From: a virus
DNA length: 38,239 bases
Direction: 5' to 3' (one strand)
Virus record (IMG/VR): IMGVR_UViG_3300045452_000039
Coordinates: 1-38,239 of that record
Numbering within the stretch: position 1 is the stretch's first letter; each line of letters starts with the position of its first letter. Both the position numbers and the translations under genes were made by a program. The notes beneath the pieces are model-generated. The model searched no databases, was not told the origin of the DNA, and worked only from the letters and a program-made list of their open reading frames with translations. This document shows, in pieces, positions 38,114 through 38,239 of this stretch.

Positions 38114-38239
38114 GACCGCTATGTCGGCTGTAGCCCGCATTACAATTTCGATGCGACCGAACTAGCGGGCGCCTCGCAAGGGCTTAACCCGGTCAACAGC
38201 GTTTACGTGACGGGCCAGGAGTGCGCCGGCTTGCTCAAG
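38102..38239 (+). CDS. Possible partial gene running off the right edge
   Basis: An open frame of 46 codons (GAEDRYVGCSPHYNFDATEL, GASQGLNPVNSVYVTGQECA) reaches the edge of the window. It begins with ATG in the loop of the hairpin and has no ribosome site, so the true start may differ. The sequence is unrecognised. It could be the end of the phage or the first host gene beyond it; the sequence does not decide. Confidence 0.3.
   Translation, partial: MGAEDRYVGCSPHYNFDATELAGASQGLNPVNSVYVTGQECAGLLK

Noticed and set aside
38090-38239. tRNA or attachment site at the right edge
   Set aside because: The hairpin-bearing segment does not fold as a cloverleaf, and no matching repeat was recognised at the left edge, so neither call can be supported.

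Overview
The window is most of a temperate siphovirus, read here as an integrated prophage of a GC-rich alphaproteobacterium. Sphingomonadales is the best guess, from recalled similarity of the cassette with DUF2924 and a serine recombinase and of several small hypothetical genes; no host marker gene lies in the window, so this is inference. Nearly all genes from the left edge to about 34.8 kb are on the minus strand, so read in the direction of transcription the phage runs from right to left.

Right arm (34.8-38.2 kb, plus strand): a CI/LexA-like repressor (34917-35588) is divergent from a leftward gene (34127-34819) across a compact region with overlapping promoters. Right of it is a tightly coupled cassette: a 72-aa protein, a DUF2924 protein, a serine recombinase (the only integrase candidate) and a 138-aa protein. 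Early region (24.1-33.8 kb, minus): a small HTH protein whose ribosome site lies in a hairpin, a sigma-like factor, a recombination and replication block (RecA-like ATPase, DUF669-like protein, DEAH helicase, DUF6511 protein, Cas4/RecB-like nuclease, primase-helicase), a hairpin- and repeat-rich spacer, a RuvC-like resolvase and small genes. A terminator-like hairpin near 24.0 kb closes this block.

Middle (19.5-23.9 kb): HNH endonuclease, several small genes of which three look structural, a ParB-methyltransferase fusion, and an oppositely oriented higBA toxin-antitoxin pair just upstream of the terminase. Structural region (19.5 kb down to 1, minus): terS, terL, portal, protease and capsid of HK97 type, four connector/completion proteins, tail tube, two tail-assembly chaperone frames joined by an apparent programmed -1 frameshift, tape measure, a distal tail protein, a fibre with an S74 self-cleaving chaperone, a lysis group (two small membrane proteins flanking an endolysin), and a second fibre cassette. 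The last tail gene runs off the left edge.

The observations most worth checking are the frameshift signal at 10869-10901, a stop codon at codon 4 of the natural tape-measure start, about ten copies of a GGAGGACYGAGT motif between the primase and resolvase genes, the RBS-sequestering hairpin at 33841-33868, and a repressor whose usual Ala-Gly cleavage position reads Met-Gly. No CRISPR array, tRNA, rRNA or insertion sequence was seen.
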